The notes: a model not told the origin generated them from the letters alone. Counted from the stretch's first letter, positions 17,300-26,954 are shown. The stretch is 64,000 bases of DNA from JBBAFM01 sp041655415 (GCA_964429195.1 CAYSBC010000002.1:1-64000); one strand, 5' to 3'. Translations and numbers: made by a program.

Positions 17300-18217
17300 C
17301 TATTTTAAGAAGCCTTGTAAAATCGCTTCCTCTGCTTCGCTTTCCGTCAACCCTAAACACATCAGCTTGGTCAATTGTTCAGAAGCAATTTTGCCAATAG
17401 CAGCTTCATGGACTAATTGGGCATCCGAATCAAAGGCAGAGATCTCAGGAATAGAGGACACCTGAGCCTTATCCATGATAATTGAATCACATTGAATATG
17501 ACCTCGGCATTTCGCATAGCCTCGTAAATTCAGATGGAAAATTTGCTTGGAATTATCCTGAGCAACTGAACGGGAAATAATTTGAGCCGTGGAATCTTCA
17601 CCCACCATTTCTACCGATATATTGGATTCAGCATCTTGATCCAGGTAAGTCAACAACCTTTCCGAAACGATTAACCGAGCATTTTTATGCAATCGCACCT
17701 CGGTGTCCCTTACCGTGTCATCAACTCCTTTAATTTGAGTCATTTCAAGCTCAACAACACCGTTTTCTTCAACTTCAATGATTGTCTTGGGGTTTAAAAT
17801 TCTTTTTCCACTACCTTCCCCTTCTCCATAGTGCTTTTCTACATATTTCATTTTCGCACCTTTTCTGACGAAGAATTCATGAACGCCATCGTGCCGAGCT
17901 TCTTTATCATCCAAGGTATGAATGCCGCAACCGGCTACAATCAGCACGTCCGAATCGGCTCCAACCTCAAAGGTATTATATACTAAGTCATTCAAGCCTT
18001 CTGAAAGGATGACCGGAATGTGAACACTTTCATTTTTTGTTCCCGGTTTAATGATGATATCGATGCCTGGTTTATCCTTTTTCGTGACAATATCAATATT
18101 GGCTGTCGTATGTCGACTAACGCCTTCACCGTTTTTACGAATATTGTAAGCCCCATGCGGCAACTCGTGTAAGCCTGCGATTTTTTCCAAGAGGTTTTTA
18201 TCGATTGCATTCAACAT
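17300..18217 (-). CDS. smsB: SufB/SufD-like scaffold of the minimal SUF-like (SMS) Fe-S assembly system
   Basis: A 305-residue SufBD-family protein, much shorter than classical SufB or SufD (about 420-480). It forms the Fe-S assembly scaffold with the SufC-like ATPase encoded just upstream. The middle is the expected beta-helix-like sequence, and the C-terminal third has CRGHIQCDSIIMD, followed by VHEAAIGKIASEQLTKLMCLG, the region that holds active-site Cys/His/Glu in SufB/D. The start codon lies inside the end of smsC (20-base overlap), with GGAGG inside smsC, so the two are translationally coupled. There is no cysteine desulfurase, SufE or SufU nearby, as is usual for the two-gene SMS type of strict anaerobes. 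Confidence 0.88.
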   Translation of the reverse strand: MLNAIDKNLLEKIAGLHELPHGAYNIRKNGEGVSRHTTANIDIVTKKDKPGIDIIIKPGTKNESVHIPVILSEGLNDLVYNTFEVGADSDVLIVAGCGIHTLDDKEARHDGVHEFFVRKGAKMKYVEKHYGEGEGSGKRILNPKTIIEVEENGVVELEMTQIKGVDDTVRDTEVRLHKNARLIVSERLLTYLDQDAESNISVEMVGEDSTAQIISRSVAQDNSKQIFHLNLRGYAKCRGHIQCDSIIMDKAQVSSIPEISAFDSDAQLVHEAAIGKIASEQLTKLMCLGLTESEAEEAILQGFLK

Positions 18218-18956
18218 TTGCTTTACCTCCTATTACAGTACAGTTTTGTCGACAGCGACAATCCGTATCTATATCCCCTATCTCAGCCAGAATCTTTTCT
18301 TGGGTGGTTATCTCGCTAACACTTCCATTGGCTATAAGAATAACCTGATTGGCCAACCTGAATATCTTTTCTTGGTGAGATATGATAATGACCGTCGTAT
18401 CATATTTTTCATGGATATTTCTGAAGGTTTCAGATAGGGTCTGGAAGCTCCACAAATCAATCCCCGCCTCGGGCTCATCGAAAATTGCAACCTTTAAATT
18501 TCTTGCTAAGATACTGGCGATTTCAATTCTTTTCAATTCGCCCCCTGAAAAACTTGCATTGATTTCCCGGTCTAAATAATCCTGAGCGCATAGACCCACA
18601 TCAAAAAGAAGATCGCATGGATTAACAGGATTATTCGGTCCGGCGGCTAATTCTAAAAATTCACTCACCTTGATTCCTTTATAACGTGGAGGCTGCTGAA
18701 AGGCATAGCCTATACCCATTCTGGCTCTCTCATAGATTTCCTTCTTCGTGATATCCACTCCATCTAAAAGAACCTGCCCACTTGTCGCCTCATAAATACC
18801 CATAATTGCCTTGGCTATGGAAGACTTCCCACCACCGTTGGGTCCTGTCACAACATAAATCTTTTTATTTTCAAAGGTCAAATTGATGTCCTTTAAAACC
18901 TGAACTTTCCCCATGTCTCCATCAACTGTAACATTAATATTCTTTAATTCTAACAT
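18198..18956 (-). CDS. smsC: SufC-like ATPase of the minimal SUF-like (SMS) system
   Basis: An ABC-type ATPase of 252 residues that energises the SufBD-like scaffold. It shows Walker A GPNGGGKSS, a Q-loop, the SufC-type signature FSGGELKR, Walker B VAIFDEPEAGID and the H-loop SHQ. The open frame extends 22 codons further upstream, but the ATG at 18956 (MLELKNIN) has GGGAGG at suitable spacing and begins the conserved domain. An odd feature is a cysteine-rich tail beyond the ATPase core (CRCRQNC and a later Cys), which could bind metal or a cluster. A promoter for this two-gene operon lies at 19047-19075. Confidence 0.9.
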   Translation of the reverse strand: MLELKNINVTVDGDMGKVQVLKDINLTFENKKIYVVTGPNGGGKSSIAKAIMGIYEATSGQVLLDGVDITKKEIYERARMGIGYAFQQPPRYKGIKVSEFLELAAGPNNPVNPCDLLFDVGLCAQDYLDREINASFSGGELKRIEIASILARNLKVAIFDEPEAGIDLWSFQTLSETFRNIHEKYDTTVIIISHQEKIFRLANQVILIANGSVSEITTQEKILAEIGDIDTDCRCRQNCTVIGGKANVECNR

Positions 18957-19046
18957 CCACTTTTCGCCTCCCAAAATATTCTGTGTCCTTCTATAATACT
19001 TACCCTTATCTTCTATATCCAACCACCTCTAGATTGAATTAAATTT

Positions 19047-19075
19047 ATTATACTCTTAAAACATCCAGAAGTTAA
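19047..19075 (-). promoter_or_regulatory. Sigma-A type promoter of smsCB
   Basis: On the minus strand, TTAACT (19075-19070), a 17-base spacer and TATAAT (19052-19047), about 90 bases upstream of the smsC start. Confidence 0.5.
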
Positions 19076-19245
19076 GACCTAATAGCTTGTCAATATAATA
19101 ACAGCTCAACTAAATATAGGATGCTCACGATTTTCTTCGTTTCTATTTAGCCTTCTTTATGTTATAATTTCTATATTCACTTTTACCGGTCATTTTTATG
19201 CTACAAAAGGATGACTAATTTAAATTTTTATTCTGCGAGGTTAGA

Positions 19246-20352
19246 ATGATTAGTAAGCACCGTTTAAAAGATGTTGATTTCATTTTGTTAACAACAATTT
19301 TTATATTGTTCATAGTCGGCATTATTTTTATAGGCAGTACATCCTATGATACATCCTTTATTATTACTAAGAATATTAAAGTTCAGTTATTTGCCTTTGC
19401 TCTTGGCATAGGAGCCATTATTCTGCTTTCTTTTATTGATTATAAAGTTTGGGAATCCATGTACAGAATTTTATACTTATCCTGCATAGGTTTTCTTTTA
19501 TTGGTTTATATACCGGGCTTAGGTCAGGTTCATTTTGGAGCACGCAGCTGGATTAGTTTAGGTCCCCTTGATTTTCAGCCTTCGGAAATAGTAAAAATAA
19601 TATTCATACTTACTTTTTCGAAATTTTTATCGGAAAGACAAGCCCAATTGCAGACCTTCAGGGGCCTATTAATTGCTGTCGCTTATTCTTTACCTATCAT
19701 TTTCTTAATCCTGATAGAACCGGACCTTGGTAATGCAGCAGTCCTAGGGATTATTTCTTTTATTATGATATTTGCGGCAGGACTCGATTATAAAATAATG
19801 TGGAAATCCGTTGGTTTGACAATTTTATCTGTGCCTCTTGTTTACAGGTTATTAGAAACTCATCAAAAAATCAGAATAGACGCATTTTTAAATCCCAATG
19901 ATTTATCGCTACCGGGCAATTATCATGTATGGAATTCCAAAGTGGCTATAGGCTCAGGCAATTTTTTAGGCAAGGGTCTATTTAGTGGGACACAAAAAAA
20001 ATTAAAATTCTTGCCTGTGCAAGAATCTGATTTTATTTTCGCTGTTTTATGTGAAGAATTAGGCTTCCTTGGAGGTTTTTTTGTCATCCTTTTGTATGCT
20101 CTGTTTCTAATGCGTCTTACATTGGCTGCATTAAGAGCAAAAGATACTTATGGTAGGCTAGTCATTACCGGAATCACCGGTATGTTTGCATTCCAAATAT
20201 TTGAGAATATCGGTATGACTATGGGCATCATGCCTGTAACGGGAATTACACTTCCCTTTATTAGCTATGGCGGAAGCTCACTATTGACCAATATGATTGC
20301 GATTGGGATTGTAATCAGTATCAGTATAAGACAACAACGCCTTAAATTTTAA
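19246..20352 (+). CDS. rodA: Rod-shape SEDS peptidoglycan glycosyltransferase RodA
   Basis: A 368-residue SEDS-family membrane protein with about ten hydrophobic segments. It polymerises lipid II for elongation together with a class B PBP (MrdA, encoded nearby on the other strand). Family marks are GARSWISLG, QPSEIVKI, EPDLGNA with the catalytic-type Asp, LPVQESDFIFAV and the C-terminal GITLPFISYGGSS. It starts about 290 bases from the divergent smsC start and ends tail to tail with minD, with no base between the two stop codons. In related clostridia rodA is usually on the same strand as minD, so this orientation suggests a local inversion. RodA is preferred over FtsW because of the mre/mrd neighbourhood. 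Confidence 0.92.
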   Translation: MISKHRLKDVDFILLTTIFILFIVGIIFIGSTSYDTSFIITKNIKVQLFAFALGIGAIILLSFIDYKVWESMYRILYLSCIGFLLLVYIPGLGQVHFGARSWISLGPLDFQPSEIVKIIFILTFSKFLSERQAQLQTFRGLLIAVAYSLPIIFLILIEPDLGNAAVLGIISFIMIFAAGLDYKIMWKSVGLTILSVPLVYRLLETHQKIRIDAFLNPNDLSLPGNYHVWNSKVAIGSGNFLGKGLFSGTQKKLKFLPVQESDFIFAVLCEELGFLGGFFVILLYALFLMRLTLAALRAKDTYGRLVITGITGMFAFQIFENIGMTMGIMPVTGITLPFISYGGSSLLTNMIAIGIVISISIRQQRLKF

Positions 20353-21093
20353 TTAATCATTAAAAAGGGGTTTTTCTATACCCATAATTCGCGAGGCTAT
20401 TTCTTCAAAAATCTTATAGTATTTTGAATGGGTAATACTTGCTATAGGTACTCCCTTGTTGGTTGCTATAAATATTTGCTCACTATAATGCAATATACCT
20501 ATAATGTCTGCTTTTAATATTCCTAGCATATAATCGATTCCGGGTAGAATACCTTTCTTAATCAAATCTGATCGCACTTTATTGATAATAAGCATTCGCC
20601 TACTGATATTTCTACCTACAGCGTCCTTTAATATTCTATCCGCATCTCTTATGCTTGTTAACTCAGGGGTTGCAACTATCAAGATGGCGTCCGCAGGGGC
20701 TATTGCATTTTCATATCCAATTTCAATGCCCGATGGGGAATCAATGATAATATAATCATAATCCTTTTTCAATTGGCTAAAAAGAGATTTCATCTTATCC
20801 GGAGTGACTACATTACTGCGAGTCTGAGAAGATGACATCAAGTAGAAGTTTTTATATCTTTTATCCCTGATGATAGCCTGTCTCTTTTGGCAGATACCTT
20901 CCAACAAATCGATCATGTCGTATACTATGTTATTTTCCATACCTAAGGCCAGGTCCAAATTTCTAAGTCCCATATCGCTATCTACAACTAAAACCTTATT
21001 ACCTAACCTTGACAAAGCTATACCAATGTTGGATGTTATTGTTGTCTTTCCTACACCGCCTTTTCCTGATACAACCGTTATGACTTCCCCCAT
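20353..21093 (-). CDS. minD: Septum-site determining ATPase MinD, short form
   Basis: A 246-residue ParA/MinD ATPase. It has the deviant Walker A GKGGVGKTT near the N-terminus, VVDSDMGLRNLDLALGM (the MinD-specific stretch), and DYIIIDSPSGIE as the switch II/Walker B region. Typical MinD (265-270 residues) ends in an amphipathic membrane helix rich in Lys/Arg and Phe. Here the protein stops after IMGIEKPLFND, so that helix appears to be missing or much reduced. Neither minC nor minE is in the window, although they normally flank minD in this cluster. GAGGAG precedes the ATG. Probably the last gene of the mre operon. Confidence 0.88.
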   Translation of the reverse strand: MGEVITVVSGKGGVGKTTITSNIGIALSRLGNKVLVVDSDMGLRNLDLALGMENNIVYDMIDLLEGICQKRQAIIRDKRYKNFYLMSSSQTRSNVVTPDKMKSLFSQLKKDYDYIIIDSPSGIEIGYENAIAPADAILIVATPELTSIRDADRILKDAVGRNISRRMLIINKVRSDLIKKGILPGIDYMLGILKADIIGILHYSEQIFIATNKGVPIASITHSKYYKIFEEIASRIMGIEKPLFND

Positions 21094-21117
21094 TTTTATA
21101 TCTCCTCTTTATTTCAA

Positions 21118-23856
21118 TTATTTAACATGTCTGTTTTCAATATAAAACTCTTCGTACTCGTCATTGAGTCCTAAATATTCTGCCATAACCTCTCTTGCTA
21201 TAGGAGCGGCAAAACCTCCCTGTCCACCTTGGAAAAGTAATACAGCTACTGCAATCTGTGGGTCATCGTAAGGTGCAAAGCTTACAAACCAAGCAAAATT
21301 TTCATATTCTTGTTTGAAAGAATCAATTCTTGCTTCAGTCACCCTACCCTTGCTCAAGTTAATGACAGCCTGTCTGACAGCTGTAATTCTGTTATAGCGA
21401 TTGCTTTCTGCCAGTAAACGATCCATTTCTGCTTCTACCTGACTGAAACTCAAGCTCGAATTAATATATCGAAGATAAGTTTTAATATATTCTACTTCAT
21501 CTTTAGGTTGAATATAACCTGCTACTTCCGCTGTACCCGTTTTTCCTCCGACTTCTACCGGAAAATTGGAAAAAATCCCTCTGGCTGTCCCTCGTGAACC
21601 CGAAGTAACCAAATTCATACCTTTTTTAATGTAGTCCAAATTGCTGTAATCCTTTAATTCAATTCTTTTGCTTTCCTTATCCTGAGCAGCTTCCTCACCC
21701 TCAATTCCTTTAATCAGGGTGACTTCATTTCTATAGCCGCCATTGACTAGGGTTGCTATATAATTGGCCATCTGCAGTGGCGTATAGGCGTGCTGCCCTT
21801 GTCCAATAGCCAAGTTTAAAATATCTCCTGTGCTCCAACGAGCTCTGTTAAAATAAGAATATTTAATAATATCTGCTAGGTTATAAACATTTTCATCAGG
21901 AACATTAAGCTCTGTTAATCTGTTGATTATTTCGCCTCGTGTTGGGTTTTCATAAATCCAGCTTACAATCGTCTCAATAGTCTTCTCAAGCAACTCCTCA
22001 TCCTTGGCTAACTCCTTGCCAAAATAGTCAGGATTGTTATTGAGTAACCTTCTTAGGGACGCCTTTGTCGCTTCTTCATTTTTCTCTTCCGATGGAACTC
22101 CGGCAGCTACCTCCGAAATCTCAATGCCCGTCCTTTGTCCTAGTCCCATTTCTTCAGCTAAATCCATGACATCTTTAGGCTTTAAGCCAGTTCCTAAAGA
22201 AACACCTCTTTTAAAATCGTAATCCGACATAATATCATAAAAGTAATAGTTGCAGGATACTTCTAATGCTTCCATGAGGTTAACATATCCATGGCTTGAT
22301 CTATAGTTATTCCATAAGCTGCAAGCAAAACTTTTGCTTCCAAGCATGATAGCTCCACCATCATAAAGCCTCGTATAAGGACTTAATCCTTTGTCCATTG
22401 CTGCTAAACCAACAAGCATTTTTAAAGTAGATCCGGGTTGAACGGCTGTTCTTGTTGCCGTGTCAAACAATGGGACAGGGGATAAAGGATCTCTTGGATT
22501 ATCATCCTGTAATGATGCCCAATCCTTATTGGATATGCCTAATGTAAAGAGATTAGGATTATAATCCGGATAACTTGCTTCAGCTAAAATCTCCCCTGTT
22601 TTGACATCGATGGCTACAACCGCTCCACTTGTCGCATTTTTATAGGCTTTGCTAAACCTATAATCCCCCCATTTACTTTTAAAGGTGCCTCCTCTTTGAA
22701 GCTCAATTAAGGCATGCTCCAATGCATTCTGCGCAACCTGCTGTAATTCAGCGTCAATGGTGAGATAAATATTCTTTCCCCTCTCCGGTTCCTTTTCATC
22801 GATGACTTTAATAAACTGACCGGAAGCGTTAACTTCAACCTCCGTGATACCATAGCTTCCATTTAAATAAGGTTCCGCATATTTCTCTATACCTTGTTTC
22901 CCAATAAAATCAGATGGCAAATAGCCTAAACTCGTGTATTCATCCTTTTCTTCCTCTGATATTCTGCCTAAATACCCTAAGATATGTGAGGCCAGATTGT
23001 CATAGGGATAGTAGCGTATAGGCTCAACGATAACCTCAACACCCGGTAAATCCATCTTTTTTTCTTCTAATTCTATAGTGGTTTGTTGGGAAATGCCTAC
23101 TCCTAGCTTTACAGGATTGTACTTCCTATAGCCTTGAGATTCAAGTTCATTTCGAATAATCATAATTTTTCTAGCTTCGCTATCGCTATAGGAATCATCA
23201 ATTTGAAAAACCCTCCTGAATTCTTTAAAGGCATCTTTTGCAGATAAACTTAAATCAATTTTGTATTGACCCAGGAAAATATCTTTTTGCAAATCCCTTG
23301 TATAACGCATATTCCTTACAGATATAGGTGGATAGATATTGTATTTATTTTGCAGTTCGATTTGAGCATCAAAGCGATCCAGACTATCATCAATACTATA
23401 TCTTCTTCTTATCTCATCAAAGGCTTCCGTCGCATTATAATTAACAGGAATATCATAGGCTATCAACCATTCTTGGATTTCTTTATCATAGGTATACTTA
23501 AAATTTCCTTCCTCAATCAAGATAGGAAAATTATCTGTATAGGTTTCATTATTAGCTTCGAGTATACTGATAAGTTCGATGGCAATATCATTTATTTTAT
23601 CATCAACTAAATTATTCCTCACTATTTGAACAACAAAACTCGGTTTGTTTCCGGCTAATACCCGACCATATCTGTCCCGTATTTCTCCCCGGAGTGTTGG
23701 CATGTAGATTTGTTTTACTCTGATATTATCCGAGGCATTCCGCCATTGTTCTCCCTGAACAACTGTCAATGAAAAAAGCCTCAAAATAAGAGCAGAAAAT
23801 AGTATTAAGAAAAGCAATAGTATTTGATTATTTCTATTCTTGACCCATTTATTCAT
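21118..23856 (-). CDS. mrdA: Penicillin-binding protein 2 (class B, elongation transpeptidase)
   Basis: A 912-residue class B PBP. One N-terminal membrane anchor (about residues 12-33) is followed by the pedestal/dimerisation region, beginning with RGEIRDRYGRVLA, and the transpeptidase domain. The active-site motifs are STLK after AVQPG, SCN, and KTGTAE. It cross-links peptidoglycan during elongation with RodA. It is longer than most PBP2 proteins (600-700), the extra length being in charged insertions within the pedestal and between SCN and KTG; this is common for clostridial members. It lies 24 bases upstream of minD and 25 bases downstream of mreD. Confidence 0.93.
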   Translation of the reverse strand: MNKWVKNRNNQILLLFLILFSALILRLFSLTVVQGEQWRNASDNIRVKQIYMPTLRGEIRDRYGRVLAGNKPSFVVQIVRNNLVDDKINDIAIELISILEANNETYTDNFPILIEEGNFKYTYDKEIQEWLIAYDIPVNYNATEAFDEIRRRYSIDDSLDRFDAQIELQNKYNIYPPISVRNMRYTRDLQKDIFLGQYKIDLSLSAKDAFKEFRRVFQIDDSYSDSEARKIMIIRNELESQGYRKYNPVKLGVGISQQTTIELEEKKMDLPGVEVIVEPIRYYPYDNLASHILGYLGRISEEEKDEYTSLGYLPSDFIGKQGIEKYAEPYLNGSYGITEVEVNASGQFIKVIDEKEPERGKNIYLTIDAELQQVAQNALEHALIELQRGGTFKSKWGDYRFSKAYKNATSGAVVAIDVKTGEILAEASYPDYNPNLFTLGISNKDWASLQDDNPRDPLSPVPLFDTATRTAVQPGSTLKMLVGLAAMDKGLSPYTRLYDGGAIMLGSKSFACSLWNNYRSSHGYVNLMEALEVSCNYYFYDIMSDYDFKRGVSLGTGLKPKDVMDLAEEMGLGQRTGIEISEVAAGVPSEEKNEEATKASLRRLLNNNPDYFGKELAKDEELLEKTIETIVSWIYENPTRGEIINRLTELNVPDENVYNLADIIKYSYFNRARWSTGDILNLAIGQGQHAYTPLQMANYIATLVNGGYRNEVTLIKGIEGEEAAQDKESKRIELKDYSNLDYIKKGMNLVTSGSRGTARGIFSNFPVEVGGKTGTAEVAGYIQPKDEVEYIKTYLRYINSSLSFSQVEAEMDRLLAESNRYNRITAVRQAVINLSKGRVTEARIDSFKQEYENFAWFVSFAPYDDPQIAVAVLLFQGGQGGFAAPIAREVMAEYLGLNDEYEEFYIENRHVK

Positions 23857-23881
23857 TTTTTTCTCCCGATATGCAGTTTAC

Positions 23882-24373
23882 TTAGATATACCTTCTTTGG
23901 GTGTAGAAATTATTATAAAAGATTTTGTATAAAATAACAGCTATAACTGTATTATAAAGAACCTCTATTAGAACAAATTCTTTAAAAATATTGATCAAAC
24001 TTATATCTAAACCAAAGAGCCTTGATATGAGCCAATATCCCATATGATAATAGAATGACATGAGTATCATGAGCAATACAGGCGACAGCAAAGTATCCTT
24101 AAATATGTATTCTTTTATTTCATGCACAATAAGGGCCGTAGTCAAATACATCACTGCAGAAATACCTATAATGTTTCCAAAAAGGATATCCTGAATAAAT
24201 CCAAAGGCAACACCAAAATAATAGCCGTACTTTTCCGAGCAGAAAAAAGAAAATAAAACAATTAAAATAAGTGTTGTATTGGGTACAACTCCAAAAATAG
24301 AAAAATACTGCAATAATGTAGTTTGAAAGACAAAGTTTATAAAGAAAAAAATAAACACAAGGATGTACTTCAT
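23882..24373 (-). CDS. mreD: Rod shape-determining membrane protein MreD
   Basis: A 163-residue integral membrane protein with about five hydrophobic segments, no soluble domain and low sequence conservation. It is identified by size, topology and position between mreC (one base apart) and mrdA. The family works with MreC in the elongasome. Confidence 0.85.
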   Translation of the reverse strand: MKYILVFIFFFINFVFQTTLLQYFSIFGVVPNTTLILIVLFSFFCSEKYGYYFGVAFGFIQDILFGNIIGISAVMYLTTALIVHEIKEYIFKDTLLSPVLLMILMSFYYHMGYWLISRLFGLDISLINIFKEFVLIEVLYNTVIAVILYKIFYNNFYTQRRYI

Positions 24374-24374
24374 T

Positions 24375-25199
24375 TTATATACCTTTCTTAATAACTATGA
24401 CTCTATCCAAACTTTTAAAGTTGACATGCGGCTCTACAATAACAGTTTTTAATAAGTGATTTTCATCCTTGATGACCTCTTCAATTGTTCCGATGGCGAT
24501 TCCTTCCTTAAATAATCCTAATCCAGAAGTCACTATTTCATCTCCGATGAGTACATCCGCTTCAGGATCAATGAGATAACCCTCTAATTTCCCTTGATTA
24601 TTACCGGATACCAGACCAATAAAATTTTGATTTCTAAGGACTTTAAAACTAACGGAATGGCTATCATCCACGACCGTAACCACACTGGCCCAATTATCTC
24701 CGATATCTTTTATCCGCCCTACCAATCCATCGCCATTGATAACAGCACTACCTCTTTCAATATTATCTTCTTTCCGAATATGGATTGTAAACTTATTAAA
24801 CCAATTACTTCCATCATAAGCAATTATCTTTGTTGTAATATAATCGTAATTGCCCTCTAAATCGTAATAGTTGATGGCATCTTGAAGCCTTTCAATGGAT
24901 TCTGTTTCTGCTCTATCTAGTTTCATGTCGATAATAGTTTGTTTAAGCTCAGCATTTTCTTCACTTAAAGCTTGGTTCTCCTGAATCAGTTGTTTAAATC
25001 TAAAAATACTAAAAACATTCTCATTTAATGCATTTCCTACCTTGACCAAAGGAACCTGAAAAAAGGTTACAACACTACCTGCTTTACCTTCAATCTTATT
25101 AATATCCTTATTAAGATAGGAAAGGGTCATTACAATAACGAGAATAATAATGACTGCAATGATGATTAACCCTTTTTTATTTCGCCTAATCCACCACAT
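24375..25199 (-). CDS. mreC: Rod shape-determining protein MreC
   Basis: A 274-residue protein with one N-terminal membrane helix (about residues 9-28), then a coiled coil (about 65-110, LIQENQALSEENAELKQT), then the beta-rich periplasmic-type domain with GDGLVGRI and SGLGLFKEGIAIGTI. MreC links PBP2/RodA to the MreB filament. It lies 14 bases downstream of mreB. Confidence 0.94.
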   Translation of the reverse strand: MWWIRRNKKGLIIIAVIIILVIVMTLSYLNKDINKIEGKAGSVVTFFQVPLVKVGNALNENVFSIFRFKQLIQENQALSEENAELKQTIIDMKLDRAETESIERLQDAINYYDLEGNYDYITTKIIAYDGSNWFNKFTIHIRKEDNIERGSAVINGDGLVGRIKDIGDNWASVVTVVDDSHSVSFKVLRNQNFIGLVSGNNQGKLEGYLIDPEADVLIGDEIVTSGLGLFKEGIAIGTIEEVIKDENHLLKTVIVEPHVNFKSLDRVIVIKKGI

Positions 25200-25213
25200 A
25201 ATACCCTCACTTA

Positions 25214-26245
25214 TTAATATCTTCTTGTTTGCAAGGACATCTTCTTCATTTTTTCAATTTGATCAACGCTCATACCTGTTCCCATAGCTACACATTCCAA
25301 AGGGTTTTCTGCAATAATGACTTTGATACCTGTCTGTTCGGCAATCAGTGTATCCAGTCCTCGAAGCAGCGCGCCTCCTCCGGTTAAAACAATCCCGCTT
25401 TCAATAATATCTGCCGATAATTCAGGTGGCGAACTTTCCAAGGTCGTTTTGACACCATTGATGATGGCTTCAATCGGTTCCTCTAATGCGTTCATGATCT
25501 CTGTATCTGTAAATGCCACAGTTCGAGGCAATCCGGAAACAAGATCTCTTCCCCTGATCTCCATTATTTTACTGTCTCCCTCACTTGGATAAGCACTGCC
25601 TATTTCTATTTTAATATTTTCTGCAGTTCTTTCACCAATCAGCAAGCTGTATTTCCTTTTGGCGTAATAGATAATCGCTTCATCCATCTTGTCGCCACCT
25701 ACCCTCAGTGAAACGCTGGTAACAATACCACCTAATGAAATGACAGCTATATCCGTTGTTCCTCCTCCAATATCTACAACCATACTACCTCGGGCTTCAT
25801 GTACCGGTAGACCTGCACCTATAGCAGCTGCCATGGGCTCCTCTAATATATATACTTCTTTCGCTCCAGCTTGATGCGCCGCTTCTTCAACAGCTCGTCT
25901 TTCCACACCTGTTACTCCGGAAGGCACGCCTACTACAACCCTTGGTCTGATCAAAAATGAGGAAGAAGTAGCCGAATTGATTAAATATTTTAACATAGTT
26001 TGGGTAATATCAAAATCTGCAATAACACCATCTTTAAGTGGTCTTATTGCTTTAATATTACCGGGAGTTCTACCAATCATTTCTTTTGCCTTGTTTCCTA
26101 CAGCCAAGACTTCTTTTCTTTCTTCGTCAATAGCAACCACCGAAGGTTCTCTAACGATAACGCCTTGTCCTTTTAAGAAGACTAATGTATTGGCAGTTCC
26201 TAAATCTATACCTATATCTCTGTTTAAAAAGCTCAAAAATCCCAT
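25214..26245 (-). CDS. mreB: Actin-like cell-shape protein MreB
   Basis: 343 residues of the MreB/Mbl actin-like ATPase family. The phosphate-1 loop is DIGIDLGTANTLVF, phosphate-2 is VVDIGGGTTDIAVIS, and the adenosine motif is GIVLTGGGALLRGL. It begins with a short hydrophobic membrane-binding stretch (MGFLSFLNRD). The family forms membrane-associated filaments that steer the elongation machinery. Upstream is radC, as in many Bacillota. Confidence 0.97.
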   Translation of the reverse strand: MGFLSFLNRDIGIDLGTANTLVFLKGQGVIVREPSVVAIDEERKEVLAVGNKAKEMIGRTPGNIKAIRPLKDGVIADFDITQTMLKYLINSATSSSFLIRPRVVVGVPSGVTGVERRAVEEAAHQAGAKEVYILEEPMAAAIGAGLPVHEARGSMVVDIGGGTTDIAVISLGGIVTSVSLRVGGDKMDEAIIYYAKRKYSLLIGERTAENIKIEIGSAYPSEGDSKIMEIRGRDLVSGLPRTVAFTDTEIMNALEEPIEAIINGVKTTLESSPPELSADIIESGIVLTGGGALLRGLDTLIAEQTGIKVIIAENPLECVAMGTGMSVDQIEKMKKMSLQTRRY

Positions 26246-26261
26246 TCTTTCTTTTCTCCTA

Positions 26262-26954
26262 TCAATTTAGAATTAATTCTTCTTTTAAGCTAAGATACAC
26301 ACCATCTCCAATAATTAAATGGTCCAGCACATCTATTCCTATGATTTTTCCTGCTTCATAGAGTCTCTTGGTAATCTCGATGTCCTCAGCACTTGGTTTT
26401 GGATTACCACTAGGATGGTTATGTATTAAAATCACTGATGAAGAGCTACGTTTTATAGCATTCACAAAGACTTCTCGCGGATGTACAATTGTACTATTGA
26501 GACTACCTATTGAAATATCGTCTATCATTATTATCTCATTTTTTGTATTTAATAGTAAAACTTTAAAATATTCTTTTTTGTAATACCTCATCTCTTCCAT
26601 AAATAAGTCGGCCACATCTCTAGGTGACGAAACATTTATTTTTTTACCCTTGGGCCGGGTGGCAATTCTTTTGCCTATTTCGATGGACGCTAAAATCTGA
26701 CATGCCTTGGCATCACCGATGCCTTGAATGTTCTTCAATTCTTCCAGCGACACATGGGTTAGAAAAGACAGACCGTCCTTATCCATCGATAAAATCCTAT
26801 TTGAAAGTTCTATTGCTGACATCTCTCTGGTACCACTCCTAAGAATAATGGCTAGCAATTCCGCATTTGAAAGTGCATGAACACCCAACATAGCTAATTT
26901 TTCTCTTGGCCTTTCTTCCAAAGGCATCCCCTTAATCCCAGAATCTAAATACAT
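26262..26954 (-). CDS. radC: RadC family JAB/MPN-type protein (UPF0758)
   Basis: 230 residues. A helix-hairpin-helix-like N-terminal half (LEELKNIQGIGDAKA) and a C-terminal JAB1/MPN metalloprotease-like domain with HNHPSGNPKPSAED, giving the zinc-binding H-x-H and distal Asp. The biochemical role is unresolved; the old link to DNA repair was withdrawn. Position between maf and mreB is conserved in Bacillota. Confidence 0.93.
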   Translation of the reverse strand: MYLDSGIKGMPLEERPREKLAMLGVHALSNAELLAIILRSGTREMSAIELSNRILSMDKDGLSFLTHVSLEELKNIQGIGDAKACQILASIEIGKRIATRPKGKKINVSSPRDVADLFMEEMRYYKKEYFKVLLLNTKNEIIMIDDISIGSLNSTIVHPREVFVNAIKRSSSSVILIHNHPSGNPKPSAEDIEITKRLYEAGKIIGIDVLDHLIIGDGVYLSLKEELILN

